Positions 52,273 to 62,150 are shown, numbered from the stretch's first letter. The stretch: DNA of 64,000 bases from Lewinellaceae bacterium (GCA_016716135.1 JADJWX010000023.1:35029-99028); one strand, 5' to 3'. Numbers and translations: made by a program. Notes: generated from the letters alone by a model not told the origin.

Positions 52273-53776
52273 ATGATGAAGAAATTATTTTTCCTACTTG
52301 TTCTGCTTTCGGGATGGGCTACTGTCCAGACTACAGCCCAAAACGGCCCCTGTGATCCGCCTGTTGTGAATCAGCTGGTCAATGAACTGATCGCCGAAGG
52401 CTTCGACTGCCTGAATGGCGCCGGCCCGTTCGATTGCGTCGACGATGTGTTCGATTACGCGTTTGAAAATTGCCCGCAGACCATCGACACTACCGGGGGC
52501 AACTTTTGCGATCCGGTAGTGGTGAATCAGGTGGTGGTTGATTTGATTGCTGAAGGTTTTGACTGCCTGAATGGCGCCGGCCCGTTCGATTGCGTCGACG
52601 ATGTACTCCATTACGCGTTTGAAAATTGCCCGCCGCTCTCAGACACTACCGGATACGACCCCTGCAGCCCGGTGTTTGTTGCGCATCTGGTCGACGATTT
52701 GATCGCCGAGGGTTTTGACTGCCTCAACGGCGCCGGGCCATTCGATTGCATCGACGATGTGTTCGACTATGTTTTGGCGAATTGCCCACCGGCGAACGAC
52801 CCCTACTGGGGCGGTCCCTGCGATTCCACCGTAGTAGCCGGTCTGGTTCAGGGCTTCATTGCACAAGGCTCGAATTGTCTTGTCGGCGCCGGCCCGTTTG
52901 CCTGTGTGGATGAGGTGTACGATTACGTTTTTGAAAACTGCCCGCCAACCATAGATCCGTACTGGGGAAATCCCTGCGATTCTGCACAGGTGGAACAATT
53001 AACACAAGACCTGATCGACCAGGGATTTGACTGCCTCCTGGGTGCAGGACCGTTTGCCTGTGTAGCCGATGTGTTTGATTACGTGTTTGAGAATTGCCCG
53101 GTCAATAACGACGACTGTGATCCGGATGCCGTAGCAGCTGCTATCGACGACCTGATCGCTCAAGGGTACGATTGCCTGGCCGGCGCCGGCCCATTCGATT
53201 GTGTACACGATGTGTTGTGCTATGCTATCGAAAACTGCCCGCTGCCGATGGACACCAGCTGGTTTGATGTCCCCGATTGCCTGCTCAATATTCCGCCGAC
53301 GGTGACGACATTCCAGGAGTTTTCTGTTCTACCTCGCAGATAACTGCGACTCGACAATTACGGCAGATATCCCGGCTTGCTGGCTGGGTGCTCCGGTATT
53401 TGGCAATGACCAGGATTTCTTCGAATGGATTTTTGAAAATTGCCCGGGCGGCGACAGTCTGATCATTCAAAACAATAACCAGATGCTGCGCTCTTTTTTC
53501 AATCCTAACACCACGGCAGCAAAGGATTTGAGCACGCTGGACGGGCTTGTGCTTAGCCCGAACCCGGCAACGACCACCATCGAAATTCGCCTGGACAGCG
53601 GTCCGGTCAGTCGCATCGAAATACTCGACCAAACCGGCCGCCGGGTGTTTGCCCAGGAAAATATTGATCAAGGCCGTGTGCAGATTTCGCTGACCCAGGT
53701 GCCACCGGGGCTTTATTTCGCGCGTGTTTTTGACCAACAGAATCGCGTGGCTACCCGGAAGGTGGTGAAGTTGTGA
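52273..53776 (+). CDS. Cys-rich six-repeat secreted protein with T9SS tail, frame-broken
   Basis: About 500 residues if repaired. Signal peptide to about 22 (TVQTTA/Q). Six repeats of some 48-54 residues follow, with the pattern hydrophobic-x-x-LIAEGFDCLNGAGPFDC-[VI]-x-DV-x-x-Y-x-x-ENCP, each with three to four cysteines. After the sixth repeat the frame changes near 53320-53329: the first frame stops at 53343 after FQEFSVLPRR, while the sensible sequence (FYLADNCDSTITADIPACW, a seventh degenerate unit) is in the next frame and leads to a T9SS sorting domain (LSPNPATTTIEIRL ... ATRKVVKL). I do not recognise the repeat family; a disulfide-bonded surface structure is likely. Confidence 0.75.
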
Positions 53777-53851
53777 TTTGTATTTAAACTTTTACTTAGG
53801 AATTGTCCTGCCCTGATTCGCATGGTTTATGTTCAGGACAAGGCCGATTAA

Positions 53852-53886
53852 AAAACCGGCTTCTAAAAAACTTAGAAGCCGGTTTT
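53852..53886. terminator. bidirectional terminator between convergent genes
   Basis: AAAACCGGCTTCTAA and TTAGAAGCCGGTTTT form a strong stem with a short A-rich loop and A/T flanks on both sides. It can end the Cys-rich gene (plus strand) and the EF-G-like gene (minus strand). Confidence 0.85.
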
Positions 53887-53911
53887 CCATATAAAGCCAT
53901 TTCTAAAAAAA

Positions 53912-56047
53912 TCAATGCTCATCTTCCGCTGCATGCGCCGCATAATCGGCGATCAGCTTGGCCTGGATGTCGCCCGGTACCGGTGCATATTCGGCATAGG
54001 CAATTTTAAACTTGGCCTTGCCCTGCGTGAGCGAGCGCAGGGTGGACGAGTACTGGTGTAATTCCTTGAGCGGCACCTTCGCCTTGATCACCTGGTAGTG
54101 CCCTTCCGAATCCATGCCCATGATGATGGCGCGGCGGGTTTGCAGGTCGCCCATGACGTTGCCCATAAACTCCGAGTCGACCATAATTTCCACATCGTAG
54201 ATCGGCTCGAGCAGTTGCGGTGCAGCCGTCGGGAAAGCCTCCTTGAAGGCCATGGTAGCAGCGATCTGGAACGCCATATCATTGGAGTCGACCGGGTGCA
54301 TCTTGCCGTCGTAAATGCTGACGCGAATATCGCGGCAATACGAACCGGTAAGCGGGCCTTCTTCCATTTTGGCCATGATGCCTTTTTTGATGGCATTGGT
54401 AAAACGGGCGTCGATCACCCCGCCGACAATAGCCCAGACAAAGGAGAATTTGCCGCCCCATTTCAGGGTTTCCACCTCGATGTTGCGGGCGTTCAGCCCA
54501 TCGGGCGGCGGCATGTCTTCGTAATACGGCTCGATGCGCATGTGCACCTCGGCAAACTGGCCGGCGCCACCCGATTGCTTCTTGTGGCGGTACATGTGGT
54601 TTGCCATTTTGGTTATGGTTTCCCGGTAGGGAATGCGCGGTTCCTCGTAGTCGATCTGTACGCTGAAATTCTGCTCGGCTTTGGTGCGCACGATTTCGAG
54701 GTGCATCTGCCCCTGACCCTGCACGATGGTTTGCCGGAGTTCCATGCTTTGTTCGACCAGCAGCGTCGGATCTTCCTCCTGGATGGAGTGCAGGGCATTG
54801 GCCATTTTTTCCACTTCTGATTTGCTCGGCGGCACCACCGCCATCCGGATGCGCGGCGTCGGAAAATGGATCGGTTCGATTTTTATATTGGCGCCCTTTG
54901 GATTGAGCGTCTGGTTGGTATGCGAGTTTTTGAGTTTGACCGTGCAGCCGATATCGCCGGCATAAAGCGCATCCACCTGCTCTCGGTTTTTTCCTTCGCT
55001 TTCAAACAAGGCGGAAAATCGCTCCAGCGTGCTGTTGGTGGCGTTGGTGAGTTCATCGCTCGTTTTCAAAACCCCCGAGTACACCTTGAAGTAGGACACA
55101 TTACCCACCTTGGCTTCGTGCGCTGTTTTGAAAATAAAAACGCAGGGGCGCGCATTCGGATCGCAGGGCTTGGAGCCACCGCCTTCAAGATCGGCGGCAG
55201 GCCGGTCGGCCGGGCTGGGACAGATATCGTGAATAAAACCCATCACGCGTCCGGAGCCCATGTCGTTCAGTGCGGAAGCGCAAAAAACAGGGAAAAACTG
55301 GTGGTGTGCCAGGCCGATCGCCAGGCCTTTGGCCAGGTCTTCCTCGTCGAGCGTGCCGTCTTCAAAATATTTTTCCATGAGCGCCTCATCGTTCTCGGCG
55401 GCAGCTTCCACCAGGGCGTTGTGCATTTCATCCGCGCGCGCTTTATGTTCGGCCGGAATATCTTTTTTCTCCGGCTTGCCGCCACCGGCTGGGAATACGT
55501 ACATGGTCATGCGCAGGGCATCCACGATGGCGTTGAAGCCGGGCCCCTGATTTACGGGGAATTGCATGGGCAACACGCGGGAGCCAAAGCGATTTTTGGT
55601 TTGCTCGAGTGTTTTTTCAAAATCCGCTTTTTCGTGGTCGAGGTGGTTGATCACGAAAAGGGCGGGCGTTTCGTATTGGTCGATATACTCCCAAATCAGT
55701 TCGGTACCGACCTCCACACCGCTCCGGGCATTGAGCATCACCACGGCGGTATCGGCAACTTTGAGTGCGGTAACTACCTCGCCGACGAAATCGTCGAGCC
55801 CGGGGGTGTCGATGATATTGATTTTTGTGTCTTTCCAGGAGCAGTGCAGCAGGCTGGCGAAGAGTGAATGGCCGCGTTGTTGTTCGAGCGGGGTGTAGTC
55901 GCTCTGCGTGTTGCCATCTTCGATGGTACCGCGGCGGGTGATGGCTTGTGCTTCGTAAAGCATCGCTTCGGCAAAAGTGGTTTTACCGCATCCGGAGTGC
56001 CCGACCAGGACGACGTTCCGGATATTTTTGGTGGTATAGGCTGCCAT
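53912..56047 (-). CDS. elongation factor G-like GTPase
   Basis: A 711-residue translational GTPase of the EF-G2 type (ribosome translocation or recycling, or a stress role). The P-loop GHSGCGKTT (16-24) differs from the AHIDAGKTT of canonical EF-G; switch II is DTPGLDDFVGEV, where canonical EF-G has DTPGHVDF, and NHLD replaces NKxD for guanine recognition. Domains II to V are present, with the domain IV tip around RVSIYDGKMHPVDSNDMAF and the C-terminal fold ending in AEDEH. These changes are typical of the divergent EF-G paralogues of Bacteroidota. The ATG at 56047 starts AAYTTKNIRNVVLVG; upstream codons are not protein-like. Confidence 0.9.
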   Translation of the reverse strand: MAAYTTKNIRNVVLVGHSGCGKTTFAEAMLYEAQAITRRGTIEDGNTQSDYTPLEQQRGHSLFASLLHCSWKDTKINIIDTPGLDDFVGEVVTALKVADTAVVMLNARSGVEVGTELIWEYIDQYETPALFVINHLDHEKADFEKTLEQTKNRFGSRVLPMQFPVNQGPGFNAIVDALRMTMYVFPAGGGKPEKKDIPAEHKARADEMHNALVEAAAENDEALMEKYFEDGTLDEEDLAKGLAIGLAHHQFFPVFCASALNDMGSGRVMGFIHDICPSPADRPAADLEGGGSKPCDPNARPCVFIFKTAHEAKVGNVSYFKVYSGVLKTSDELTNATNSTLERFSALFESEGKNREQVDALYAGDIGCTVKLKNSHTNQTLNPKGANIKIEPIHFPTPRIRMAVVPPSKSEVEKMANALHSIQEEDPTLLVEQSMELRQTIVQGQGQMHLEIVRTKAEQNFSVQIDYEEPRIPYRETITKMANHMYRHKKQSGGAGQFAEVHMRIEPYYEDMPPPDGLNARNIEVETLKWGGKFSFVWAIVGGVIDARFTNAIKKGIMAKMEEGPLTGSYCRDIRVSIYDGKMHPVDSNDMAFQIAATMAFKEAFPTAAPQLLEPIYDVEIMVDSEFMGNVMGDLQTRRAIIMGMDSEGHYQVIKAKVPLKELHQYSSTLRSLTQGKAKFKIAYAEYAPVPGDIQAKLIADYAAHAAEDEH

Positions 56048-56510
56048 AGGCCAATGAACTGAGTTTGGTGAACGGATAAACGGTAGACGGAGCATAATTA
56101 CCGCGTTGGGGCGGCGATCATCTTCCGGCTACCGTACAGTGTAAACGGGCAGAAAACATAACAAAAAGTTGTTTGGTGAACAATTCTGCATCGAAGCGTT
56201 AATGTAGGTCGCTTTGCCCGATGGCCGAAAATTTTTACCAACTATTTTAGGAAAGGGCGGCTTTCTTTTTGATGCAAATCGTGTTGCGTAGGGGAATTCC
56301 GGCGCGCTGTTGTCTTGGGGCCGGATGCGAATACCGGCAAAAAACATTTTAAAAAAAATTGCAGCGCGGGCAGCGTTTCGTTTTAGCGCCTCGTTCTACG
56401 AACGATCAAACCAATGCTGTGCAACCAAAACCGATTGTTGCCCGTCCAAAAAAACCAGCCTAACCAAGTACAACGTTACCATCACTAATCAAACCAATCA
56501 CTTTCACACC

Positions 56511-56600
56511 ATGACCGCAACCCTCTCCTACACCCTGCTGCTGGCTGCCATTTACCTTGTGCGCAAACTTGCAACCATGAAAACGCAAACTGCCGCCTGA
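56511..56600 (+). CDS. possible 29-residue small membrane protein
   Basis: The region 56048-56934 has no long gene. Within it an ATG at 56511 opens 29 codons with a hydrophobic centre (LSYTLLLAAIYLVRKLATM) and ends 26 bases before a strong terminator, which suggests a short transcription unit. It could equally be a leader peptide, the edge of a small RNA, or chance. The bases before the ATG (CTAATCAAACCAATCACTTT) show no ribosome-binding site. Confidence 0.35.
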   Translation: MTATLSYTLLLAAIYLVRKLATMKTQTAA

Positions 56601-56626
56601 GCAGGTAGGACTTGCAACGTATGCAG

Positions 56627-56664
56627 CGGGCGCTCCGATTGGTTTCGGGGCGCCCGTTGTTTTT
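56627..56664 (+). terminator. rho-independent terminator
   Basis: CGGGCGCTCCGA and TCGGGGCGCCCG form a stem with a 6-base loop, followed by TTGTTTTT. No large gene ends just upstream, so it marks the end of a small unknown transcript starting somewhere after 56100. Confidence 0.7.
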
Positions 56665-56934
56665 GTGCATCAAAACCAGCGTGTTAAAATGCAGGTATTT
56701 TTTGAATAGATAATCAGTATCTTGCAAAGGATATAGAAATATGTCCAAAATTCCTTTGTCAATCTCCAAGCGGTTACGTTGAGTTGGGTCTTTCACCATA
56801 GCGACCGGCTATGCCCTGAATACCTCCCTTGTATGATCTGCCAATGGCAGGCGCTCACTTCCGGCACAGCAAAAAGAATTTGGACGAATGTTTAACCAAA
56901 CGCTGGTTTATAACCGGCCAAAAAACTGTATTGT

Positions 56935-57861
56935 ATGAAACGTACACTTCCTTTCATCTTCTTTTTCCTGACTGCGTTTGCCGGTCAACTTCCTGCTCAA
57001 GCCTGGTTTGACAACAACACCGTATTGACTTATGAGTTATCGACGTTTGGGTTTGGCCCCGGTTCTCCCGGAATAATGGGCTACTTTAACGTTAGGGTAG
57101 ATGCCGATACCGTGATCAATGGCCAGGAATGCAAAATAATCACCGCAACCGGTATGCACTTCAACACCGTGACCGGCCGCCAGTATGTATACGCCAAATC
57201 AAACCGCGTGTTTGTTTATGAACCGGCTTCAAATGCATTTGTAAAACTGTACGACTTCAACCTGGCGCCTGGCGAAACGGTGCTGGTACCTGCTGATGAG
57301 GGGCAATTTTATTACCGGATTGATTCCGTGCAATCCGTGCAGGCCGGCCCGCTAGTACTTCAACGGCAGCGTGCAACATTCCTGGATGAAAACGGCGCCC
57401 CATCTGGCTGGAGTTTCGACATTCTGGAGGGTATCGGCATGGTTGGCACGCCCTTTTTAAACAACGCGCCCGAATGCAGCTATTTTTTCCTCAACGATTG
57501 GGGCTTTTGTTACAGCCCACTTGATGGGCCCGATGTTAAATTTATCTGCATTCAATCGGATGCCGGCACATGGTCGCCTTTTGGCCTCAATTGCCAATTA
57601 GTGGATACCGATGCGCCGGAAGCGCTACCTGGGTTTGCGATCCGGCCCAACCCGGCAGCGGATCAGCTAAATATTATTGTGGAAACATTACCGGCACTAG
57701 CACGCCGGACGGTAGTGTACAATGCCCAGGGGCAAATCATGCAGGCCCATAAAGGTCTGTCCAATCAACTGGATGTTTCCGGGCTGATGCCGGGCTTGCA
57801 TTTGGTTTCGATTGAAATGGAATCGGGGCAGCGGCTGGTGCGGCGGTTTGTGAAAATTTGA
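56935..57861 (+). CDS. secreted protein with T9SS sorting domain, unknown function
   Basis: A 308-residue exported protein. Signal peptide to about 22 (FAGQLPA/Q). The middle (about 25-220) is beta-rich with INGQECKIITATGMHF, YAKSNRVFVYEP and a Cys-containing end (ECSYFFLNDWGFCYS), a layout common among Bacteroidota secreted proteins but without a named domain. The last 75 residues are a T9SS type A sorting domain: GFAIRPNPAADQLNIIV, VYNAQGQIM, LDVSGLMPGLHLVSIEM and the final RRFVKI. Convergent with the vWA gene, with a palindrome between. Confidence 0.82.
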   Translation: MKRTLPFIFFFLTAFAGQLPAQAWFDNNTVLTYELSTFGFGPGSPGIMGYFNVRVDADTVINGQECKIITATGMHFNTVTGRQYVYAKSNRVFVYEPASNAFVKLYDFNLAPGETVLVPADEGQFYYRIDSVQSVQAGPLVLQRQRATFLDENGAPSGWSFDILEGIGMVGTPFLNNAPECSYFFLNDWGFCYSPLDGPDVKFICIQSDAGTWSPFGLNCQLVDTDAPEALPGFAIRPNPAADQLNIIVETLPALARRTVVYNAQGQIMQAHKGLSNQLDVSGLMPGLHLVSIEMESGQRLVRRFVKI

Positions 57862-57872
57862 GGCCAAACGTG

Positions 57873-57907
57873 TACTCGTCCTACGACTTGAAGTCGTAGG
57901 ACGAGTA
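57873..57907. repeat. 33-bp palindrome (CGTCCTACG family) between convergent genes
   Basis: Perfect arms ACTCGTCCTACGACTT / AAGTCGTAGGACGAGT around one central G (57874-57906), extended by one base pair on each side. No T-run, so it is not an obvious terminator. The core GACTTGAAGTC is identical to that of the island palindromes. Confidence 0.85.
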
Positions 57908-57913
57908 ATACTC

Positions 57914-59982
57914 CTACTTCCGCGCAGTTTCTGTCGTAGCCAGCAAACGCGCTTTTTCAATCAGCTCGCAGAGTTCCTTGCGGTAACCAGCGGCATCTGT
58001 TTTGGCTGCTTTTTGCGCACGCGCAAGGCAGCGCTCGTAGGTAGCTGTCCCTTTGTAACTGGAATTGCGCAGGAGCAAGCCGAACTCGGCCACGGATGCC
58101 GCCAGTTGGAAATTGTTGCTGGGAGCAGCGGTCATTTTATCTGCAACCGTTGTTTCGATCAGCTTGCTTGCGGCGCCCACTTTGGGTTGTTTGTACCGCA
58201 GTTTCAGGGTGAGTAGTTCATCCGTTTTGGCGGCGGCTGTGGGCTTGGTTTCCTGATAGCGCATTTCCCCGTTTTTCACACCCGCAGGCAGGGGCCGTCC
58301 CGCCGGCACAATTTCATAAAGCGCCGTCACACGGTGGCCTGCGCCGAGTTCACCGGCGTCTTTGGTGTCGTCGTCAAAATCTTCGCGGGCGAGCAAGCGG
58401 TTTTCGTAACCGATCAAACGATAGCCGGCTACCCGGGCCGGATTGAACTCGATCTGGATCTTCACATCCTTGGCAATGGCGAACATGGTACCGCCGAATT
58501 CACTGATCAGTACTTTTTTGGCTTCGCCCAACTGGTCGATGTAGGCATGGTTGCCGTTGCCCTTGTCGGCCAGTTGCTGCATTTTACCATCTTGGTAATT
58601 GCCCATGCCAAAGCCCAGCACCGTGAGAAAAACGCCGCTTTCACGCTCCTTCTCGATAAGTTTGACCAACTCGCCGTCGCTACTGACACCAACATTAAAA
58701 TCGCCGTCGGTGCACAATACGACGCGGTTATTGCCGCCGCCAACATAATTTTTACGAGCCACCTGGTAGGCCAGCTGAATACCGGCCGCTCCGGCCGTAC
58801 TGCCGCCTGCCGACAGCCGGTCAATTGCGGCTTTGATGGCCACTTTATCGCTGCCCGGCGTGGAAGGCAACACCAACCCGGCCGCCCCGGCATACACCAC
58901 AATGGCCACCCGGTCGTGCGGCGCAGCTGATCGGTGAGCATCTTGAGGGATTCCTGTACCAGCGGGAGTTTGTTCGAACTATTCATGCTCCCGGACACGT
59001 CAATCAGGAACACAAAGTTGCTTGCCGGCAACTGCCCGGTTTCAATTTGGCGGCCCTGCAGACCGATCATGAGCAGGCGATGGTTGGCGTTCCAGGGGCA
59101 TTCGGCCAGTTCCGTATTCACAGAAAACGGATCGGCGCTGGTTGGCGCGGGATAGGTATAATCAAAGTAATTGACAAATTCTTCGATGCGCACGGCATCG
59201 GCCGGCGGCAATTGGCCTTGCTGCAAAAACCGGCGCGTATTGCTGTACGAGGCGGCATCCACATCAATGGAAAACGTGGACACCGCATTGGCGCGGGCTT
59301 CGAGGAAGGGGTTTTCGTGGATGGCAGTATAGGTTTCGGCGCTAAAATCTGACGGCGGCAGGGTAGTGTCACGGCGCATGGTCCGGTCTTTTTTACCGGG
59401 TTTTTCAGCATCCTGAACCGGTGGCGCCGCACCGCTCACGCGAACGCCATCGATGTAATAGTTGGTTGCGTTCGACCGGGTCCCTTTAACATTAACGGCG
59501 CCCCCATCGATCGAGGTTGTGCCGGCTGTTTTGGCTGCGATAGCGTTTGCGCTACGTGTCGGCATGCTGTTGATCTGTTGGGTGGTGAGCGTTTGGCCGC
59601 TCATGGTATTATCCTGGTGTACAAGAGGCACTTTGTACTCGGACACCACCACCTCACTGAGCACATTCGCCGACGTCAGGTTAAAATCGACGCGGTTCAC
59701 GGTATTGGCCAGCACTTGCACCCCGGCCATCTTTTGTACCTGATAACCGGTGTAGGATACTTCCAGATCATAGGTGCCGGGATCGAGCCCGATGCGATAC
59801 TCACCGTTGTAATCGGTTATGGTGCCACGGATAAAATCCGTCCCCTTCAGAATTTTGATGGTGGCGCCTATTAAGGCTTCGCCGTTGTCGTCGGTAATTT
59901 TTCCGGTTAAAAATGTCTGATTGGAGGTGGGGTAAAAAGCGGTTGCCAGCAATCCGGCCAGCAAATAGAAGAAGAATTTCAT
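57914..59982 (-). CDS. vWA-domain protein with carboxypeptidase-like N-terminus, frame-broken
   Basis: About 690 residues when repaired; a YfbK-type von Willebrand factor A protein. Leader to about 20; carboxypeptidase-regulatory-like domain (about 25-110: LTGKITDDNGEALIGATIKI); a stretch recalling a TonB plug (TQQINSMPTRSANAIAAKTA and NYYIDGVRV); the conserved N-terminal part of YfbK proteins (FSIDVDAASYSNTRRFL); then the vWA domain with the metal site DVSGSM from Asp328. The frame changes at 58915-58922 (CGCCGCACGACC): the expected LRRHDRVAIVVYAGAAG is reached by adding one base, and the second half (TDGDFNVG, DUF3520-like end) runs to 57914. Probably a surface or periplasmic protein of unknown partners. 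Confidence 0.8.
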
Positions 59983-60201
59983 GTTTTCTGTGTTAAGCGT
60001 TTGAAGATGTGGTTGAAACGGACGTCCGGGAGAGGGGATGCCCGGCGTCTGGAAAATTCATAAATCCCGGCCAGAATATTCCCGGGAATGACTGAACACC
60101 ACTTCCCTGCGGGTGAGTGCCTTTTGTGGGTAATCCGGCTATTTCAGGTGCTTAGCCCGGTTATTCATGGCCGGGAAAAGAAAAAATCCGACATTCGTCC
60201 G

Positions 60202-61497
60202 ATGCGATTTCTGGTGCTCTTTTTCCTCGGCGGTGCCGCCCTGCCTGCCCAAAGTTGGCAAACACTCCCTGCGCTCCCCGAGCCGGTGACCAACAATGCC
60301 GTTACGGAAGCACACATAGGCGACAGTGTGTTTATCTATTCCTTTGCCGGGCTTGATGCAACCAAAACCTGGTCGGGAATCCACCTCAAAGCCTGGCGGC
60401 TCCGCCTCGGCGATACCGCCTGGCAGGCATTGCCATCGGTGCCCGATCCGACCGGTGGAAAAATTGCCGCGGCTGCAAGTACCGTTGGCGGAAAAATTTA
60501 TGTCATCGGCGGGTATCACGTAGAGGCCAATGGCAACGAAACATCATCGCGCAAAGTCCATCGGTTCGATCCGGCCACAAACAGCTGGCTTCCCGACGGC
60601 GCCGACCTGCCCCTGGCGATCGACGACCAGGTACAAGCCGTATGGCGCGACAGCCTCATCTTTGTGGTCAGCGGCTGGAGCAACACCACCAATGTCAACA
60701 ATGTGCAGATATACAACCCGGCCACCGATACCTGGCTGGCTGGCACCCCCGTACCTGATCTGCTCAATTACAAAGTATTCGGTGGCTCCGGGACCATCAT
60801 CGGCGATACGTTGTATTACGCCGGAGGCGCCCGAACCGGAGGCGCGTTTCCGCCCACCACATTTTTCCGGAAGGGCTACATTCATCCCGATGATCCAGGC
60901 CAGATCGACTGGTCGGGCGCTACCGAATCGCTGGCACGAGGTTACCGCATGGGCTGCGTCGAATTGCTCGGCAAGGCGCTCTGGTTGGGCGGCTCGGATG
61001 TGACCTACAACTACAACGGCATCGCCTACAATGGCTCGGGCGGGGTGCCGGCACTCGACCGGTTGACGCTGTACGATCCGGCAACCGGCACGCTTACCCC
61101 GTTTCTGAACCAGGTGATTGCCCCGACAATGGATTTGCGGGGAGTCGCCAAAGTTTCACCCACGGCAGTGGTGCTTGCAGGTGGCATGGGACCGAATCAG
61201 CAGGTGACCGATCAGGTGCGGTTGTACGAACTGGCACAGGTAGTGCCCACGCAACAAGCGCAGGTTTTGCCCGAATACCGGATCTTCCCCAACCCGGCGC
61301 TTGATTTTTTTACGTTGCAAACGAAACACTGGGTCCAAGCGAGCCTGTTCAATATTTATGGAGGAAAAGTCGGCCAGGTTTCCGGCTCGGGTGTTGTACG
61401 TTTTTCGGTGGCACATTTGCCGGCAGGCGTGTTTTTTTTAAAAATCCAAACCTCGGGCGGGCGGCTTAGTTTGCAAAAAATCGTTGTGTCCCGGTAA
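60202..61497 (+). CDS. Kelch-repeat secreted protein with T9SS tail
   Basis: A 431-residue exported protein; the ATG at 60202 gives a signal peptide (LVLFFLGGAALPA/Q), and 38 upstream codons are discarded. Kelch-type beta-propeller blades run from about 20 to 345: KIYVIGGYHVEANG, VHRFDPATNSWLPDG, VQIYNPATDTWLAG, TLYYAGGARTGG, LTLYDPATGTLTPF. The C-terminus is a T9SS sorting domain (YRIFPNPALDFFTLQT ... LQKIVVSR). Propellers of this kind bind carbohydrate or protein; ligand unknown. It stands alone, 72 bases before a lipoprotein gene on the same strand. Confidence 0.87.
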   Translation: MRFLVLFFLGGAALPAQSWQTLPALPEPVTNNAVTEAHIGDSVFIYSFAGLDATKTWSGIHLKAWRLRLGDTAWQALPSVPDPTGGKIAAAASTVGGKIYVIGGYHVEANGNETSSRKVHRFDPATNSWLPDGADLPLAIDDQVQAVWRDSLIFVVSGWSNTTNVNNVQIYNPATDTWLAGTPVPDLLNYKVFGGSGTIIGDTLYYAGGARTGGAFPPTTFFRKGYIHPDDPGQIDWSGATESLARGYRMGCVELLGKALWLGGSDVTYNYNGIAYNGSGGVPALDRLTLYDPATGTLTPFLNQVIAPTMDLRGVAKVSPTAVVLAGGMGPNQQVTDQVRLYELAQVVPTQQAQVLPEYRIFPNPALDFFTLQTKHWVQASLFNIYGGKVGQVSGSGVVRFSVAHLPAGVFFLKIQTSGGRLSLQKIVVSR

Positions 61498-61568
61498 AAT
61501 TGACCTGACAGGTTTTAAAAAAAAGAAACCATCCAATTTTTCGTTACCTTTAAAAACAAACCATAATT

Positions 61569-61982
61569 ATGACGAAATCATTGCTAATCCGTTCAATAGC
61601 ATTATTTATAGTGGTCACCCTCCTGGCGTCGTGCAGCGCTCAAAAACGATTCCACCGCCGACTCGTAGGCACCTGGAATATCGAGCGGTATGAACAGCGC
61701 TTCGCCAATGGCGACAACGAAGTGGCAACAGACCTGGGAACCATCACTTTTCGCAAAAACGGCAGCGGCGACAACGACATTTCCGTGCTCACCCGTGGCG
61801 TGCGCAAACCCGACAACAGCGACTTTTCCTGGAATAACACGACCGAAGAAGTCACCATCATCAGCCGCAATACCTACATCGCAAAATCCTGGATTGTGAT
61901 GGAAAACAAGCGGAAAAAACAGATTTGGAAGTCGACCACCCAGGCAAATGTGCAAACCATGGAATTGCGCAAGGCGCAGTAG
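61569..61982 (+). CDS. small lipoprotein with lipocalin-like pattern
   Basis: A 137-residue lipoprotein: leader IALFIVVTLLASC with the lipobox LASC, then a basic stretch (SAQKRFHRRLVGTWNIERYE) and the strands DLGTITFRKNGSGDND, EVTIISRNTYIAKSW and QIWKSTTQANVQTMELR. The GTWxI opening is typical of Bacteroidota lipocalin-like domains. Its stop is directly joined to the MITE-like element that starts at 61983. Confidence 0.78.
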   Translation: MTKSLLIRSIALFIVVTLLASCSAQKRFHRRLVGTWNIERYEQRFANGDNEVATDLGTITFRKNGSGDNDISVLTRGVRKPDNSDFSWNNTTEEVTIISRNTYIAKSWIVMENKRKKQIWKSTTQANVQTMELRKAQ

Positions 61983-62150
61983 TTTTTTCACCACGGAGAC
62001 ACGGAGCAACCCGCCGAAGGCCTACTCGTCCTACGACTTCAAGTCGTAGGACGAGTGTCCGCATAGCCTGTTTTTTTTCTTGTAAAACATGTCTAAAAAA
62101 ACCGCCGAAGGCGGATCGGCTCCATGCACTCCATGCCTCCGTGGTAAAAA
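61983..62150. mobile_element. MITE-like element with nested 33-bp palindrome
   Basis: Left end TTTTTTCACCACGGAGACAC and right end ATGCCTCCGTGGTAAAAA are inverted. It contains the 33-bp palindrome 62024-62056 (arms ACTCGTCCTACGACTT / AAGTCGTAGGACGAGT) and a small GCCGAAGGC hairpin near 62103. It lies exactly between the stop of the lipoprotein (61982) and the stop of the transferase (62151), with no spare bases on either side. Confidence 0.75.

Noticed and set aside
54866..55867. 333-codon plus-strand open frame opposite the EF-G-like gene
   Set aside because: No domain; the minus-strand GTPase is unambiguous.
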